DNA of 64,000 nt from contig OV121097.1 in assembly GCA_921293015.1 (NCBI GenBank), forward strand, positions 17,607,924 through 17,671,923, given 5' to 3'. The notes below the pieces were generated by a model. It saw only the letters and a list, made by a program, of their open reading frames with translations, did no database searches and was not told where the DNA came from. Shown piece by piece: positions 1-9,659 of this stretch. How positions within the stretch are numbered: the first letter of the stretch is position 1; each line of letters begins with the position of its first letter. The DNA comes from Phorcus lineatus (taxonomy: Eukaryota; Mollusca; Gastropoda; Trochida; Trochidae). Both the position numbers and the translations under genes were made by a program.

Positions 1-1190
1 AGTGTTGAAACCCACCCACCCCGCATCTGTTGGATGTAAACAAAGCAAATGCACAATATTTAGTGACACATTGGGCTGGGTCAGGGTCAGGGTAACTAAA
101 AGCGATTAGATTCTAGAAAATGGTGTATCACACGATCATGATATGTCCCATTAAGAGCAACAAAAACTAGCGACCGCATTAATAATTTTTAGAATTTACT
201 TTGAAGGAATATTATGGGATAGGGACCATCAATTTTTCTCAAAGCAGAGCAAGTCGGTTGATTAATAAAAATCCGAGAGTCGTCGTAAAATGTCACATAT
301 CACTTAAAATTTTATTGACGTTCAAACCAAACCCAAATTACATTATATTTGCACTAAGATACAGTAGTAAGTGAACAAACTTTTGATATGCAGCTGTAGT
401 ATAAAGAGGGGTTCTGGATATGCGGTAAGTAAAACGTTTTTCTTCATTAACCATAATAGAGAAAAACTGCGGAGTAGTTTTTGTGTTATGGTTAATGATG
501 AAATGATTTTCCGAGTTTTAAGAGGTAATAAGATTATCGAAATCGTAACATAGGATTGAGGTCCTTCTGAGAGGACTGAGAGGTACGTGTGTTTATAACT
601 GAATGTCACTGAATTGTTAAGGAACATTTCGACCACACTCAAAGCGAGTCGCGATAGGCAACATGGCGGCGCTTGCTCCTTCACTCTACTGTATAGAGGG
701 TGCAGGTATTTTTTCATCTACTTTTTACCTACGTTGTAACTAGGATATCAAGTTCCTGTGCTGTATCTCCCTTGCATTTATTATTTTAAAAAGCGCTCAG
801 TTATTCGTGTCACTAAATAATACTCCTATGAATAATCATGTAATCAGATCCAAGCAACGAGATACAGCAAGTCTATTGACCATGAACAAACAAACCTGTC
901 GGAATGCATCTGTTTACACGTCACGTAGGCACTTTAGGGTAAGTACATAGGGTGCATGTTATCATTGAACAATATCATGATATCTATTCGTATTCATAAT
1001 ACTCAGTTGTAATCAATACACCCAACATGCATTCGTGTTTTTTATCATATATTTTATATCAGAAAAAATTGCTTGGCTACGACGCAATTCATTCGTATTT
1101 TTATTAATTTGATTTCAAATATCGGATGAAAATTTGCAGTACATTTAGGTAGTGCTTGTCTCTGAATATCACCATCGTATTGCTGATCTC
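1..1190. other. Unassigned AT-rich sequence
   Basis: No coding frame, RNA gene or repeat boundary that I can support. The 124-codon minus-strand frame at 343-717 has no recognisable domain and is cut by stops on both sides, so I treat it as chance. Confidence 0.5.
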
Positions 1191-1194
1191 TTCA

Positions 1195-2262
1195 GTTTCG
1201 AGTAATCCAATTATCAGTATAGAGTTCAGGCCTATTTGGGAACTTTTTTTATCAAGAGCATCAATAGGTGTGTCCAAACGCAAAATTTCATTCAATTAAG
1301 TGTAATACCGTCTGAGAGAACTTGTCACCATTGGAGCATCAGATCCATTAATCACTACAAGTCAAATTGCGCATTCTAGGGCCACAACTATAGTTTCGGA
1401 AATGTCTTTAGAACTCGATCAAGATCATCAACAGGTGTGTCCAAAAACAAAATTTCATTCACCTAAGTGTGATACTCTCCGAGAAAACTTGTCCCGATTA
1501 AAGTACCAGACCTGTTAATCGCTATAACTCAAATTGCGCATTCAGGGCCATAACTTTTGTGAAAAATATTATTTCGGAAATGGCTTTCGAACTCGATCAA
1601 GAGCATCAACAGGTGTGTCCAAAAACAAAATTTCATTCACCTAAGTGTAATACTCTCTGAGAAAACTTTTCCCCATTGAAGTATCAGACCTGTTAGTCGC
1701 TCCAAGTCCAATTTCAGAAGCAAGGGCCATAAATCTGTCAAAAATATAATTTCGAAAATGGCATTTTAACTCGGTCAAGAGTATCATCAGGTGTATCCAA
1801 AACCAAAAAGTCACTCCTCTACGTGTAATATTTTCGGAGAAAATCTTTCCCCATTGAAGCAACAGATATGTTAATCGCTCCAAGTCCAATTGAGCAATCA
1901 AGGGCCATAATTTTTTAAGAATTAAATTTTCGGAAATGGCTTTCGAACTCAATCAAGAGTATCATCAGGTGTATCCATAACCAAAATTTCACTCCTCAAG
2001 GTGTAATGGTTTCTGAGAAAATATGTCCCAATTGAACACCATATATCTAAGTAAAAAAGACTTGTCCATGGTAACGAAAAAGAAATGAATTCCTGAAAAC
2101 CCCAAAGTGGTCCAAACTATAGACAAGGTTATGGTTAACAAGCGTGCAAGGTTTGGTCGACTAGTTCTAACGGTTTTTGAGTCAATTGACCGGAGGAAAG
2201 GACGGACGGAAGGTTGGGGAACGGAAGAACAGACGGACGGAATGACCGCCATATACCCGTGA
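1195..2262 (+). repeat. Pearl-like (Helentron-type, non-autonomous) element 1
   Basis: About five tandem units of roughly 170-178 bp are marked by the phrase CATCAACAGGTGTGTCCAAA and diverged forms near 1258, 1427, 1602, 1783 and 1957. They are followed by a unique segment and an ACGG-rich tail (GGACGGACGGAAGG, then ACAGACGGACGGAATG) at about 2200-2243, and a short terminal segment ending near 2262. Tandem core units of ~160 bp followed by an ACGG-type microsatellite is the published organisation of bivalve pearl elements. The outer 5' boundary is not defined. No protein is encoded; the minus-strand frames here are chance frames through the repeat units. Confidence 0.7.
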
Positions 2263-3464
2263 TACTATAAATATGTTTAAACAATAAAGTGTCTTTACGA
2301 AAAACTATTGGAATTAAATTCTTACTTACCGAAGACTAAAAGTTATGCCTCCAATGAAAGTCTCTGTCTTCCTTTGGAAAAAGATCATGCAAATGTTAAG
2401 ATCCTTATTCTTATAAGTAAATCCTCACCAGTCCTGATTCGTTATTTGTGATCTTTCAAATGAATGTGTCCTTGTAGTTGAAACTATTCCTAGAAAGGGC
2501 ATTCGATTCCTCAAGAATAGCTATATATATTGCTTATTTTAGTCAATTCACTATCGGGTTACCAAACGAATGAATACACAAGGAAGTGTACTCCCGAAAG
2601 TATAGTTTTACATACTACGGTCGATAATCAAAATATGATAAAGCTAGCTGTACTAAAGCTAACTAGCTTTATCTAGTTGCCCTGATAATCAATAAACTTT
2701 TACTTTCTTTAACACCTTGTATATTTGAAAAATCAATGAAAAAGTATATTACAACATTATTGACCTTATTCAAGCAACGCCATTTTGATAACGAGAACGA
2801 GGCTAGGAACGCAAACAAAGCTATCGACATAGCGGCGCAACGTTATGCAAGACAACAGGGTCAAGGCCGTAACAACGGCCAGGCGAGTCTTTGAAGTGTT
2901 TGGTCTGCATACACAGTTCCTCAACATTATTATTACATAAGATTCACTTTTTTAATAACTTGTAACATAAATCGATACTATATCTAGATAAGAGCATTAA
3001 TGACAATGGTTCAGTTAGTGAAGTAAGTAGATTATCGCCACAAGATACACTCACGTGGGGTAGATGTTTACACAACTTGAATGCTTCCGGGTATCAGGTC
3101 CGAAGGTCCGTGTGCAAGGTGTGTGGAAAGTATGCAGGAAAGTTATAAAATGTGTTTGGAAAGGTATTTGGGTACAGTCATGAAAGGAAGCTCGAGAGAA
3201 CAGGTCGACTGGTGTAATTTCATGACGTGAGTATTATTTGATTTGTCCACAATTATATTGTTGTAACATGAATGTTCATATAGGAAAATATCATGGCTAA
3301 ATAAGTATTGGTGAAACCATGTCTCTTATGTATAATGTCATGCATTTAATGCAGTTAGTATTTTACATTGTTCAAACAATGATGTATTCAGCGAGTTTAA
3401 GCATTTGTTGTGAAGTGAATAACGTACGTTGTTCTGTATGATGCTATAATTGCTGAAGTGTATA
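2263..3464. other. Unassigned intergenic sequence
   Basis: Apart from the small frame at 2736-2894, I see nothing recognisable. The phrase TTTAAACAATAAAGTGT at about 2275 recurs at about 5148, so at least part of this stretch belongs to a dispersed repeat. Confidence 0.4.
2736..2894 (+). CDS. Short open frame, 52 aa, unknown
   Basis: ATG at 2736 to TGA at 2892-2894. The product begins MKKYITTLLTLFKQ and ends in a Gln/Arg/Asn-rich tail (ARQQGQGRNNGQASL). The hydrophilic second half is more GC-rich than its surroundings, which is mildly coding-like. I do not recognise the protein. It could be a terminal exon or the remnant of a mobile element ORF, or chance. No splice acceptor or neighbour gene supports it. 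Confidence 0.2.
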   Translation: MKKYITTLLTLFKQRHFDNENEARNANKAIDIAAQRYARQQGQGRNNGQASL

Positions 3465-3612
3465 AATCATTCTGAGCACTTTCGCTCGTTGTATGTTGAA
3501 TGATTGTGTATATATTTTAATTATTCTGAGCTGTTACGCTCGTAGTATGTTGAATGATTATGTAATGGTGTTAATCATTCTGAGTTGTAATACTCGTGTG
3601 TGTTGAATGATA
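3465..3612. repeat. Three tandem 54-bp units, each a potential hairpin
   Basis: Units start at 3465, 3519 and 3573. Each begins AATCATTCTGAG (AATTATTCTGAG in the second) and ends GAATGATT, so each can fold on its own into AATCATTC...GAATGATT. The sequences between the arms differ (GCACTTTCGCTCG, CTGTTACGCTCG, TTGTAATACTCG) but keep the core CTCG. Equal spacing with conserved arms looks like a small tandem array inside a larger element. Confidence 0.65.
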
Positions 3613-4140
3613 AATAATTTATCATGTTGTATAGTGTCCGGGTCTAGTGCAGCCCGAGTATCGTGCCTGGGCGACGTTCCACCGGAAAACACCCGAGGTG
3701 AAACACCAAACCAGTGGGCGAGGTTGGACCCAAGGAATCTGTATGCCTTTCTGGACCGCTGATGTGTGGGCGTCTAGCCTATAACTGTGACACTGGACTT
3801 TTTACAGTGAGACCTATCTCGTGATTGGGCTTAAGTGGACAATAAGCTCGGCAAATCATTTGTGCCATGTGTATTCTTGGACATTATTACAAGTATTAGA
3901 TGGTATATTTTGTATAAGTATAAAGCAAATATGTGATATGTAATCAGTTGTTATAGGTTAATGTTGTATTGACTGAAAGTATTGTGCGTGTGGGTTTGTT
4001 CCATGAGTATGTTTGAGTAACAGTGAGTACGTGGGTGTGTTTGTATGCGAGATAGAATTGGGGGAGGGGGATTTTATATAGATATTTATTGCACTGCTTT
4101 TGAATAAATTTCATTTATTCAAGCTTTGAATCTTGTTGTC
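3613..4140. other. GC-richer block, possible end of an unidentified retroelement
   Basis: At about 3640-3860 the composition becomes clearly GC-richer (GTCCGGGTCTAGTGCAGCCC, ACGTTCCACCGGAAAACACC), then returns to AT-rich sequence with a polyadenylation-type AATAAA at about 4103. No coding frame and no second copy are present in the window. The change in composition and the trailing AATAAA would fit an LTR or 3' UTR, but nothing proves it. Confidence 0.25.
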
Positions 4141-5800
4141 ATTCCATATTGTGACGGGGGAGGGGGGTCTCTTTGGATTGTCTATAAAAATTTGGCCCTC
4201 CCCAACCCGTCATGGCCCTTCCAATTTAAGCGTATTCTTTTTCATGACCCTCCCCCAAATCATATCTACGAAACTTCTTGAAATTGGTCTTTTGAAGATT
4301 TATGGTCGGTTGTACATTTTTTTTTGATATTTCCAAAGGAAACTTCTTAAAGTAACGCTTAAGATAATGTTGAAAAAACAACAGATTTACCCTTCCATTG
4401 ATGTGTTTAACATGAAATCTGGTCTATAGTGTTTTAAAATCAGTTTAATTAGAACTTTATTTTACATCAACTGTATATCAAAAATGGTTTTGAATACTAT
4501 TGCTTATAATACACACATATGTTTAACATAGTGTACATTCTATCTTTAACTTTATCTTTCTTTTAAGGCTCAATTTTTATTTATTTTAAAATTCAAATCA
4601 CAATGTCTGTTTTATAAATAACAAAATAGGTTAGCACAGAGGAAGAGAAGGAATTGTTTCATGGATGATCAACTTCTTTATTGAATTTACTTTCAACAGA
4701 GATAAAAAGAGCTAAGATATTGCACTAGTTAAAAATTACCATCAAAATACATATCTTGCCCACATTATTCCACTGAAAACTTGAAACAATGAATTCATAA
4801 ATTGATAAAACCATGGAAGGACCAGGTTGGGAGATAAGCTCTTGACATAATGATTTCTTTTCAAAGCAGAAAAAAATATTTAAAATCAATATACAAACAC
4901 TTTCAGATTATAGGACCAATCAATGTAAAATGTCAAATCTTTACTTTATAGGAATTAAATTATCAAATTTCATAACATTGAAACTGTTTGTGTATGAGTT
5001 TGATTAAAACAGATTTATCCCTCTACATTAAGTTTGTAACACAAGAAATCTATAGAATTTTAAAGGTACATAACATAAGGATAATAAGGTACATCTAGGT
5101 TTCACAGATATTACCTATGTTACATTTGTTACATGTTACATAATATTTAAACAATAAAGTGTAAAACCGAAAACGTATGGAAGCTTAAGTATGAATATAG
5201 CAAATGTTTCCAATTTTTGGAATATCAACATTGGAATTTATTTTTCTAAATATGCATTTAGATATTGTTCATAAGTATGACTATTGTAACAAATTTGCAC
5301 CAATCAAGCCATCTACTAAAGTGTTACGGTTTCATAACTTTGTATCATTGAGAACGATTAATATAATCATTCAGATATTAATAATTTGACTAGCTGTTTT
5401 AACTTTATAAGTTAAAAGTCTATAAGTTATCATATATCCATCTTTGTTGTATAAAAATATAACAAACACCTGTTAACTGCTTGTATAAACTCTCAGTCCA
5501 ACAGAACTACTTTTATACTTTTTGTTCTACAAGAATAAAGAACCATGAATTGAGCAGTGAATTCATGGTGATTTTTTTTATATGAACATGTGTTTTTAAG
5601 AATATAAACCAGTCTTGCTCATATTCTGGATTTTTTTCACTTGATAAGGCTTTATGATAATAGAAGGATGGTTTTATAACTGTCTATTTCAAAATGACCC
5701 TCCCCAACCTTTCGTATTTTGTTCATGACCCTCCCCTTGTGACTGTATATTTTTTCTGACCCTCCCCTGAAAACCCCCGGCCCACCCGTCCACCTTGTAA
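4141..5800. repeat. Block bounded by GACCCTCCCC-type motifs
   Basis: Near-identical motifs lie at both ends. On the left, at 4150-4260, are GACGGGGGAGGGGGGTC and then GGCCCTCCCCAACC and GACCCTCCCCC. On the right, at 5693-5775, GACCCTCCCC occurs three times, followed by CCCCGGCCCACCCGTC. The intervening 1.4 kb is AT-rich with no coding frame. The paired ends suggest a non-autonomous repeat with iterated subterminal motifs, but I cannot place exact termini or a target duplication. Confidence 0.35.
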
Positions 5801-6273
5801 TAAGTGACCGGTCTCTAAGTGAAGCCCATCCTCTATTCGAAGCGTTGTAGACTGTCTGCCTATCCTCCATCTCACAAATTTGACAACGAAGGGTATTGGC
5901 ATTGTAACTCTGAAATTAGCGGGGTCCGTGCTCTTACGGGGCAGCCTGTGAATATTTACGAATTGCATTTTGTCCACCCCCTCAACACCGAGTAGACGAA
6001 ACACTTCTCTAGAGGCTGGTCCTGGGTCCTGTTCATCGGGTACACCATAGATGAGGATATTACTCTTCCTTGAAAACTGTTTCATGTGTGAGAAAGTGTT
6101 TTATCGAACTAGGTACTCTTCCTTCATGTCGTTCATTTCCTTCTTCACTCATGTTGTGCTCGAGCTGTTCGCTGTTGAACTGCATTTTCAATCTCGTTTG
6201 ATTTCTTTCTAAAAGAGTTACCTTGTTGTTCATCTGTGCTTTTGCCTTTATTTCCCCTCCTTGTGCTGGACAT
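5723..6273 (-). pseudogene. LINE ORF1 remnant (L1/Tx1-type RNA-binding protein)
   Basis: On the minus strand a frame opens at 6273 with MSSTRRGNKGK, a basic start, and soon meets a stop. A second frame (6085 to 5723) continues with the motif SNILIYGVP, then HRLPRK and PFVVKFVRW. Seen: basic N-terminus, then an RRM-like arrangement of hydrophobic strands and an HRL motif. Known: L1/Tx1-type LINE ORF1 proteins bind RNA through a coiled coil plus an RRM of this pattern. Inferred: a decayed 5' end of such a LINE. At least one frameshift separates the two parts. No ORF2 of the same element follows to the left, so the copy is truncated there. Confidence 0.5.
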
Positions 6274-6734
6274 TTTAGTTAATTTTTCGGGTTTAGCGAG
6301 CGAGTAAAAAATAAGCGTGCTCCTCTCCTAGACCCATGCCTTGTAGAGACGATACGCCCATAGACTTTTGTTCTCTGTGTTGACGCAGTATGCAGAGCTG
6401 CAAAGTTTTTGCAATTCTGAAGGTAATAGAGGTTCAACAAACCTCGAGTCTTCATCGCGGAAGTTTGTTTCTTTTATTTCGAAATCTCTCTGTTCAGATA
6501 TGGTTTAAGAGCTCTCTTCGATTACAACTGAATCGGAGTCACGGAATTCATTTGAGTCAAGGTTAAAATTGGAATTGAAGTTTTCTTCTGACGATTCATT
6601 GATCAATTTTTCAAAGTCTGAATTAACATTAACATTTGAAATGGAAAAGCTACTTAGGGCGATAAAATACCGTCGTCGGAATCTGAAGACATTGCGTGCG
6701 AAAATAATCTCCACTTCAAACACAATCTCCTATA

Positions 6735-6882
6735 TGTTACAGAAGTGATTTTGAGATCACCTACAGCGGGATTCGAACCCGGGACCTCCGAATGAGAGTT
6801 CTACACTCTACCGATTCAGCCAAAGAGATATCCCTCTGGCCAATGCCAGTAGGAACGCTTTTACTTCACCCTGCCACATACA
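6735..6882 (-). repeat. TRIM 3' LTR
   Basis: The left copy, which is the 3' LTR because the element reads on the minus strand. It is 148 bp, TG...CA-bounded and adjoins the purine tract at 6883-6890. It differs from the other LTR at about four positions (for example TGTTACAG versus TGTAACAG). Confidence 0.8.
6758..6833 (-). promoter_or_regulatory. tRNA-like RNA polymerase III promoter in the 3' LTR
   Basis: On the minus strand the A box TGGCTGAATCGG (plus-strand 6811-6822) precedes a perfect B box GGTTCGAATCC (6769-6779), with about 30 nt between. The T-arm pairs over four base pairs around TTCGAAT. Acceptor and anticodon stems do not pair convincingly, so this is a tRNA-derived promoter rather than a tRNA gene. 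Confidence 0.7.
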
Positions 6883-6890
6883 CCCCCTCC
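6883..6890 (-). other. Polypurine tract of the TRIM
   Basis: Minus-strand GGAGGGGG lies directly against the TG of the 3' LTR, the position of the plus-strand DNA primer in LTR retroelements. Confidence 0.65.
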
Positions 6891-6998
6891 ACAAAGTGAC
6901 TCGTCCTCGAGTCAAGCCATTTGGAGTTATCAAATACCTCAGTTCGACGTACTCAGGGTGCAGTGAGCACTAGGGAGTTGCACTAGGGAGTTGCCCCG

Positions 6999-7016
6999 GC
7001 CCCACGTTGGGCGCCA
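6999..7016 (-). other. Primer-binding site for tRNA-Lys
   Basis: Minus-strand TGGCGCCCAACGTGGGGC lies 2 nt inside the 5' LTR. It is the complement of the 3' end of the animal tRNA-Lys(CUU) type (GCCCCACGTTGGGCG plus CCA), matching at 18 of 18 positions. This position and match are the strongest evidence that the repeat pair are LTRs. Confidence 0.85.
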
Positions 7017-7018
7017 AA

Positions 7019-7166
7019 TGTAACAGAAGTGATTTTGAGATCACCTCCAGCGGGATTCGAACCCGGGACCTCCGAATGAGAGTTCTACACTCTACCGATT
7101 CAGCCAAAGAGATATCCCTCTGGCCAATGCCAGTAGCAATGCTTTTACTTCACCCTGCCACATACA
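7019..7166 (-). repeat. TRIM 5' LTR
   Basis: The right copy, 148 bp, immediately upstream (minus strand) of the primer-binding site. Homology to the other copy continues 8 bp beyond the right edge into CCCCCTCC (7167-7174). Confidence 0.8.
7042..7117 (-). promoter_or_regulatory. tRNA-like RNA polymerase III promoter in the 5' LTR
   Basis: Same architecture as the other LTR: A box complement at 7095-7106 and B box complement at 7053-7063, both unchanged. Both boxes are intact in the two LTRs although the LTRs differ elsewhere. Confidence 0.7.
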
Positions 7167-7410
7167 CCCCCTCCCCTTTATAATACACTTAATATATTTG
7201 CTGAAATACACTAATGATATCTAAAATAAGTTAAAACTAACTTTATAAATATATTATCCTAAATTAGATATTTATATCCTGTCACATATACATACTGTTA
7301 TGAGTATGTGATTGTTCATAAGCTTAACATTATATAATTGTTGTATTGTTTAGTGGGTCAGACTTGCACTTGTTTTGATAGTCTTAGCTGGCAGTGTCTA
7401 GAATCATCTA

Positions 7411-7438
7411 TTCTAGAATGTTCTATCTATTTCTTGAA
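7411..7438 (+). promoter_or_regulatory. Heat shock element cluster 1
   Basis: TTCTAGAATGTTC at 7411-7423 is a perfect three-pentamer heat shock element. TTC at 7431 and GAA at 7436 continue it in the same 5-bp phase, so five of six consecutive pentamer slots match. Confidence 0.65.
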
Positions 7439-7475
7439 TGCTTGAGTTGGACACTTCTAATTGGAATTTGTCGTG

Positions 7476-7498
7476 GAACTTTAAAGAACATGCTCGAA
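7476..7498 (+). promoter_or_regulatory. Heat shock element cluster 2, next to TATA
   Basis: GAA at 7476, 7486 and 7496 fall at exact 10-bp steps, with TTA (7481) and TGC (7491) in the TTC slots, each one base from consensus or nearly so. The cluster ends 3 bp before the TATA box. Confidence 0.5.
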
Positions 7499-7501
7499 GG
7501 C

Positions 7502-7510
7502 CTATATAAA
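7502..7510 (+). promoter_or_regulatory. TATA box of the Copia-like LTR
   Basis: CTATATAAA sits about 207 bp into the LTR, directly downstream of the heat-shock-element clusters. Transcription would start near 7535. Confidence 0.6.
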
Positions 7511-7833
7511 GGCCGGAATCAGAACTCTTACTCATCTTGCCTCTTCCAATCAACTTTAGGATCATCTGTCTTGTCACTGTTTTTGGATACCTTTAGAAGC
7601 CGGATTCATCTATCTCCTATCAAGACCCAATGACCGTTTTCTACATTCATCAACTGTGTGATTCATAAGGACTGGTGAATATATTTATTTAGCTAATGAG
7701 TGTAACTCATTTGATATTGTATTATAGCTTGTATTAGCTTGATATTTTAACCTTAAACACTTTGTTTATTATTTGATAGATTAAATTGTAATAAATAAAC
7801 AATTGTCTTGTTATATTTTGCTGTTATTCATTA

Positions 7834-7841
7834 TGGTATCA
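7834..7841 (+). other. Partial primer-binding site (initiator tRNA-Met type)
   Basis: TGGTATCA three bases after the LTR end matches the first 8 nt of the usual Copia primer-binding site. The following bases (CAAAGTGA) do not match, so the site is partial or the element was cut here by the adjoining LINE. Confidence 0.4.
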
Positions 7842-8352
7842 CAAAGTGATATTACCTGCAACGTACGTGGTGTAAATAACTGTTTAGACAAACCTTAAAA
7901 CAAAACTGGATGGATATGATGCTTTATTCATTAACGAACACTGGATGAACGAGTCAGAAATACCAATACTACTCAACCTGCATGTCTCTATTGATGTATA
8001 TTATAAGTGTAAGACTGACTACAAAGAGGTGCAGGTGGTGTTGCTTTGTATGTCCAGAAACATTACAAAGTAGTGCCTGCTATCTCCCAGAGAGTGACAA
8101 TATCATTGGTGCTAGACTGACGTTGGATGCGAACACTACCTTTATAAATTGGAGCAAGACTTCCTTCAACGAACGTTCTGAATTCTGTCTATTATGAAGA
8201 ACTGAAATTTACCTTTGACATCTATGATATGTGTTCACAAGTAGCAGAGACAATGCCTTAACCTACTCCAACAAGTGTAAGATGCAAAAGAGCTTGATAG
8301 ACTACGTTTTTATAAACGAAGTAAGGTACTTGGTTATGCTGTCAACCATAAC

Positions 8353-8994
8353 ATGATTTATACTGTATCGGACCATGTTCCAATCCTGGTAGTTTTTCGT
8401 TATGAAACACCAACATACAGTTACTCTGGCGACAAACATCTTAACTGGCGAAAAGCTAATCAGGTAGATCATTCATTATATCGCTATGAAACCGAAAACT
8501 GCTTTAGAGATGTTGATTTTGAAGAATATATTGAAGCTCATTATATCTATATAACCACCTCGCTTCATTCTGCAGCTAACATAAGTATTCCTTCCTCAAG
8601 ATATCAATCAAATTTAAAGCCTTATTGGAAAAACGACAACTTAAAGCCTTTGCTTGATTCATTGAGAAAATGTCGTAGTGAATGGATAAGCAATGGAAAA
8701 ATTCATGATAAGGATAACCGGCATTATATTGCATATAAAAACGCAAACCGTGCCTTTAGGATAAAAAAAAATCGCCATTCAAAGAAGTGTGAAGATAATC
8801 TCAAATTCAAAAGAATTTATGATGTCTCTGAACTAGATATTCAAGAGTATTTTAAAGCTACCAAGGTGTACAAACGCAAAAAGGAAACTACTAAAGTTCT
8901 CACTTACGAAAACGAATCCTGTGATTGTCAAGAAGGTATATGTAATCTATTTGCAAAGTATTTAGAGACCCTTCTTTACCATGTACCGATATGA
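8353..8994 (+). pseudogene. LINE A: end of endonuclease and linker domain
   Basis: A 213-codon frame. SDHVPILVVF near its start matches the terminal SDH-x-P motif of the APE-type endonuclease. The rest is basic linker sequence (LKPYWKNDNLKPLLDSLRK, then KNANRAFRIKKNRHSKK) that precedes the RT domain in this LINE type. Upstream endonuclease motifs lie in other frames at 7860-8340, so the gene is frameshifted. The frame ends just before the RT domain should begin. Confidence 0.7.
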
Positions 8995-9659
8995 AGTTTG
9001 ACTCATATTTTACTGACTATGAAAATACTTTTTTTCTCAACTTGAAAACACTGATCATGATTCTGATGATACCTCTGCACTGCTTCAATGTCCATTTACA
9101 TTTGGCGAAGTCTTATGAGCATTGATGTAATTTGAAATACTTATTCACATTCCAAACTCTTCATAAAATACTTTGGTTGAGCTAGTGACTTGAATTGAAA
9201 AGACATTTCAATCAAAATGAGCAGTCCTTTCAAACTTCAGTGTATTTGTAAATCACTGATAAAGGGGGAAACCTTCAAAAGTTCAGCTGTGGTAACGTGA
9301 CAGAGCATTTCTGCTGGCTAATGCTTGGTGGATATCTGAATGGTTGGCAGCTCGAATTCCTCTGGATTGGGAAAATAATATGTTCAGTCCTCTTTCAGTA
9401 ACATCCAACGATCTATATGCTCTCAAGTCATTATGTTTTGATAGCGTCAGATACTTTTAACGTTCAGTATGCATCTATAACAACACTAAACAAAATAATA
9501 CCCTGTTTTCACTGTTTTTATTACTCAAAAACCACCTTTGGTGGTACAAGAGCACACATGCGCAGTTATTTTACAAATAATTTGCACGCGTCTGGTGACA
9601 CGCAGTTGAATACATACTTAATTTATAGATGGAACAAATCCACCATCATCTCGTGATCC

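Larger units (their letters stand above)
6735..7166 (-). mobile_element. TRIM retroelement with tRNA-like LTRs (432 bp)
   Basis: Two direct repeats of exactly 148 bp flank a 136-bp internal region. Read on the minus strand, each LTR starts TGTATGTGG and ends with ACA (CTGTTACA in one copy, CTGTAACA in the other). The primer-binding site follows the 5' LTR after 2 nt, and a purine run (GGAGGGGG) directly precedes the 3' LTR. Only four substitutions are visible between the LTRs, suggesting recent insertion. There is no coding capacity, so the element fits the TRIM class, mobilised in trans by another retroelement's proteins. Each LTR holds a tRNA-like block with A and B boxes. The outer flanks (CTATA left, CCCCC right) do not match as a target duplication. 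The right flank repeats the 8-bp purine tract, which suggests a longer tandem LTR-internal-LTR arrangement cut short. Confidence 0.8.
7296..7830 (+). mobile_element. Copia-like LTR (solo or 5' LTR remnant)
   Basis: Begins TGTTATGAG and ends GTTATTCA (TG...CA). It contains a TATA box at 7502-7510 and AATAAA at 7790-7795, in the order expected for U3-R-U5. Three nucleotides after its end is TGGTATCA (7834-7841), the start of the initiator-tRNA-Met primer-binding site typical of Copia/Ty1 elements. Only 8 nt of that site match before LINE sequence takes over, so no internal region remains. The 79-codon plus-strand frame starting at 7394 lies inside this LTR and is not a gene. No second LTR is present in the window. 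Confidence 0.6.

Noticed and set aside
6505-6723. 72-aa acidic minus-strand protein rich in Ser/Asn/Glu
   Set aside because: Low-complexity and isolated. An acidic N-terminus of a transposase is conceivable but nothing else supports it.
6758-7117. Two tRNA genes
   Set aside because: A and B boxes and the T-arm are good, but acceptor and anticodon stems do not pair and both copies sit inside LTRs; these are tRNA-derived promoters.
7394-7633. 79-aa plus-strand protein
   Set aside because: Lies across the heat shock elements, TATA box and R region of the Copia-like LTR.
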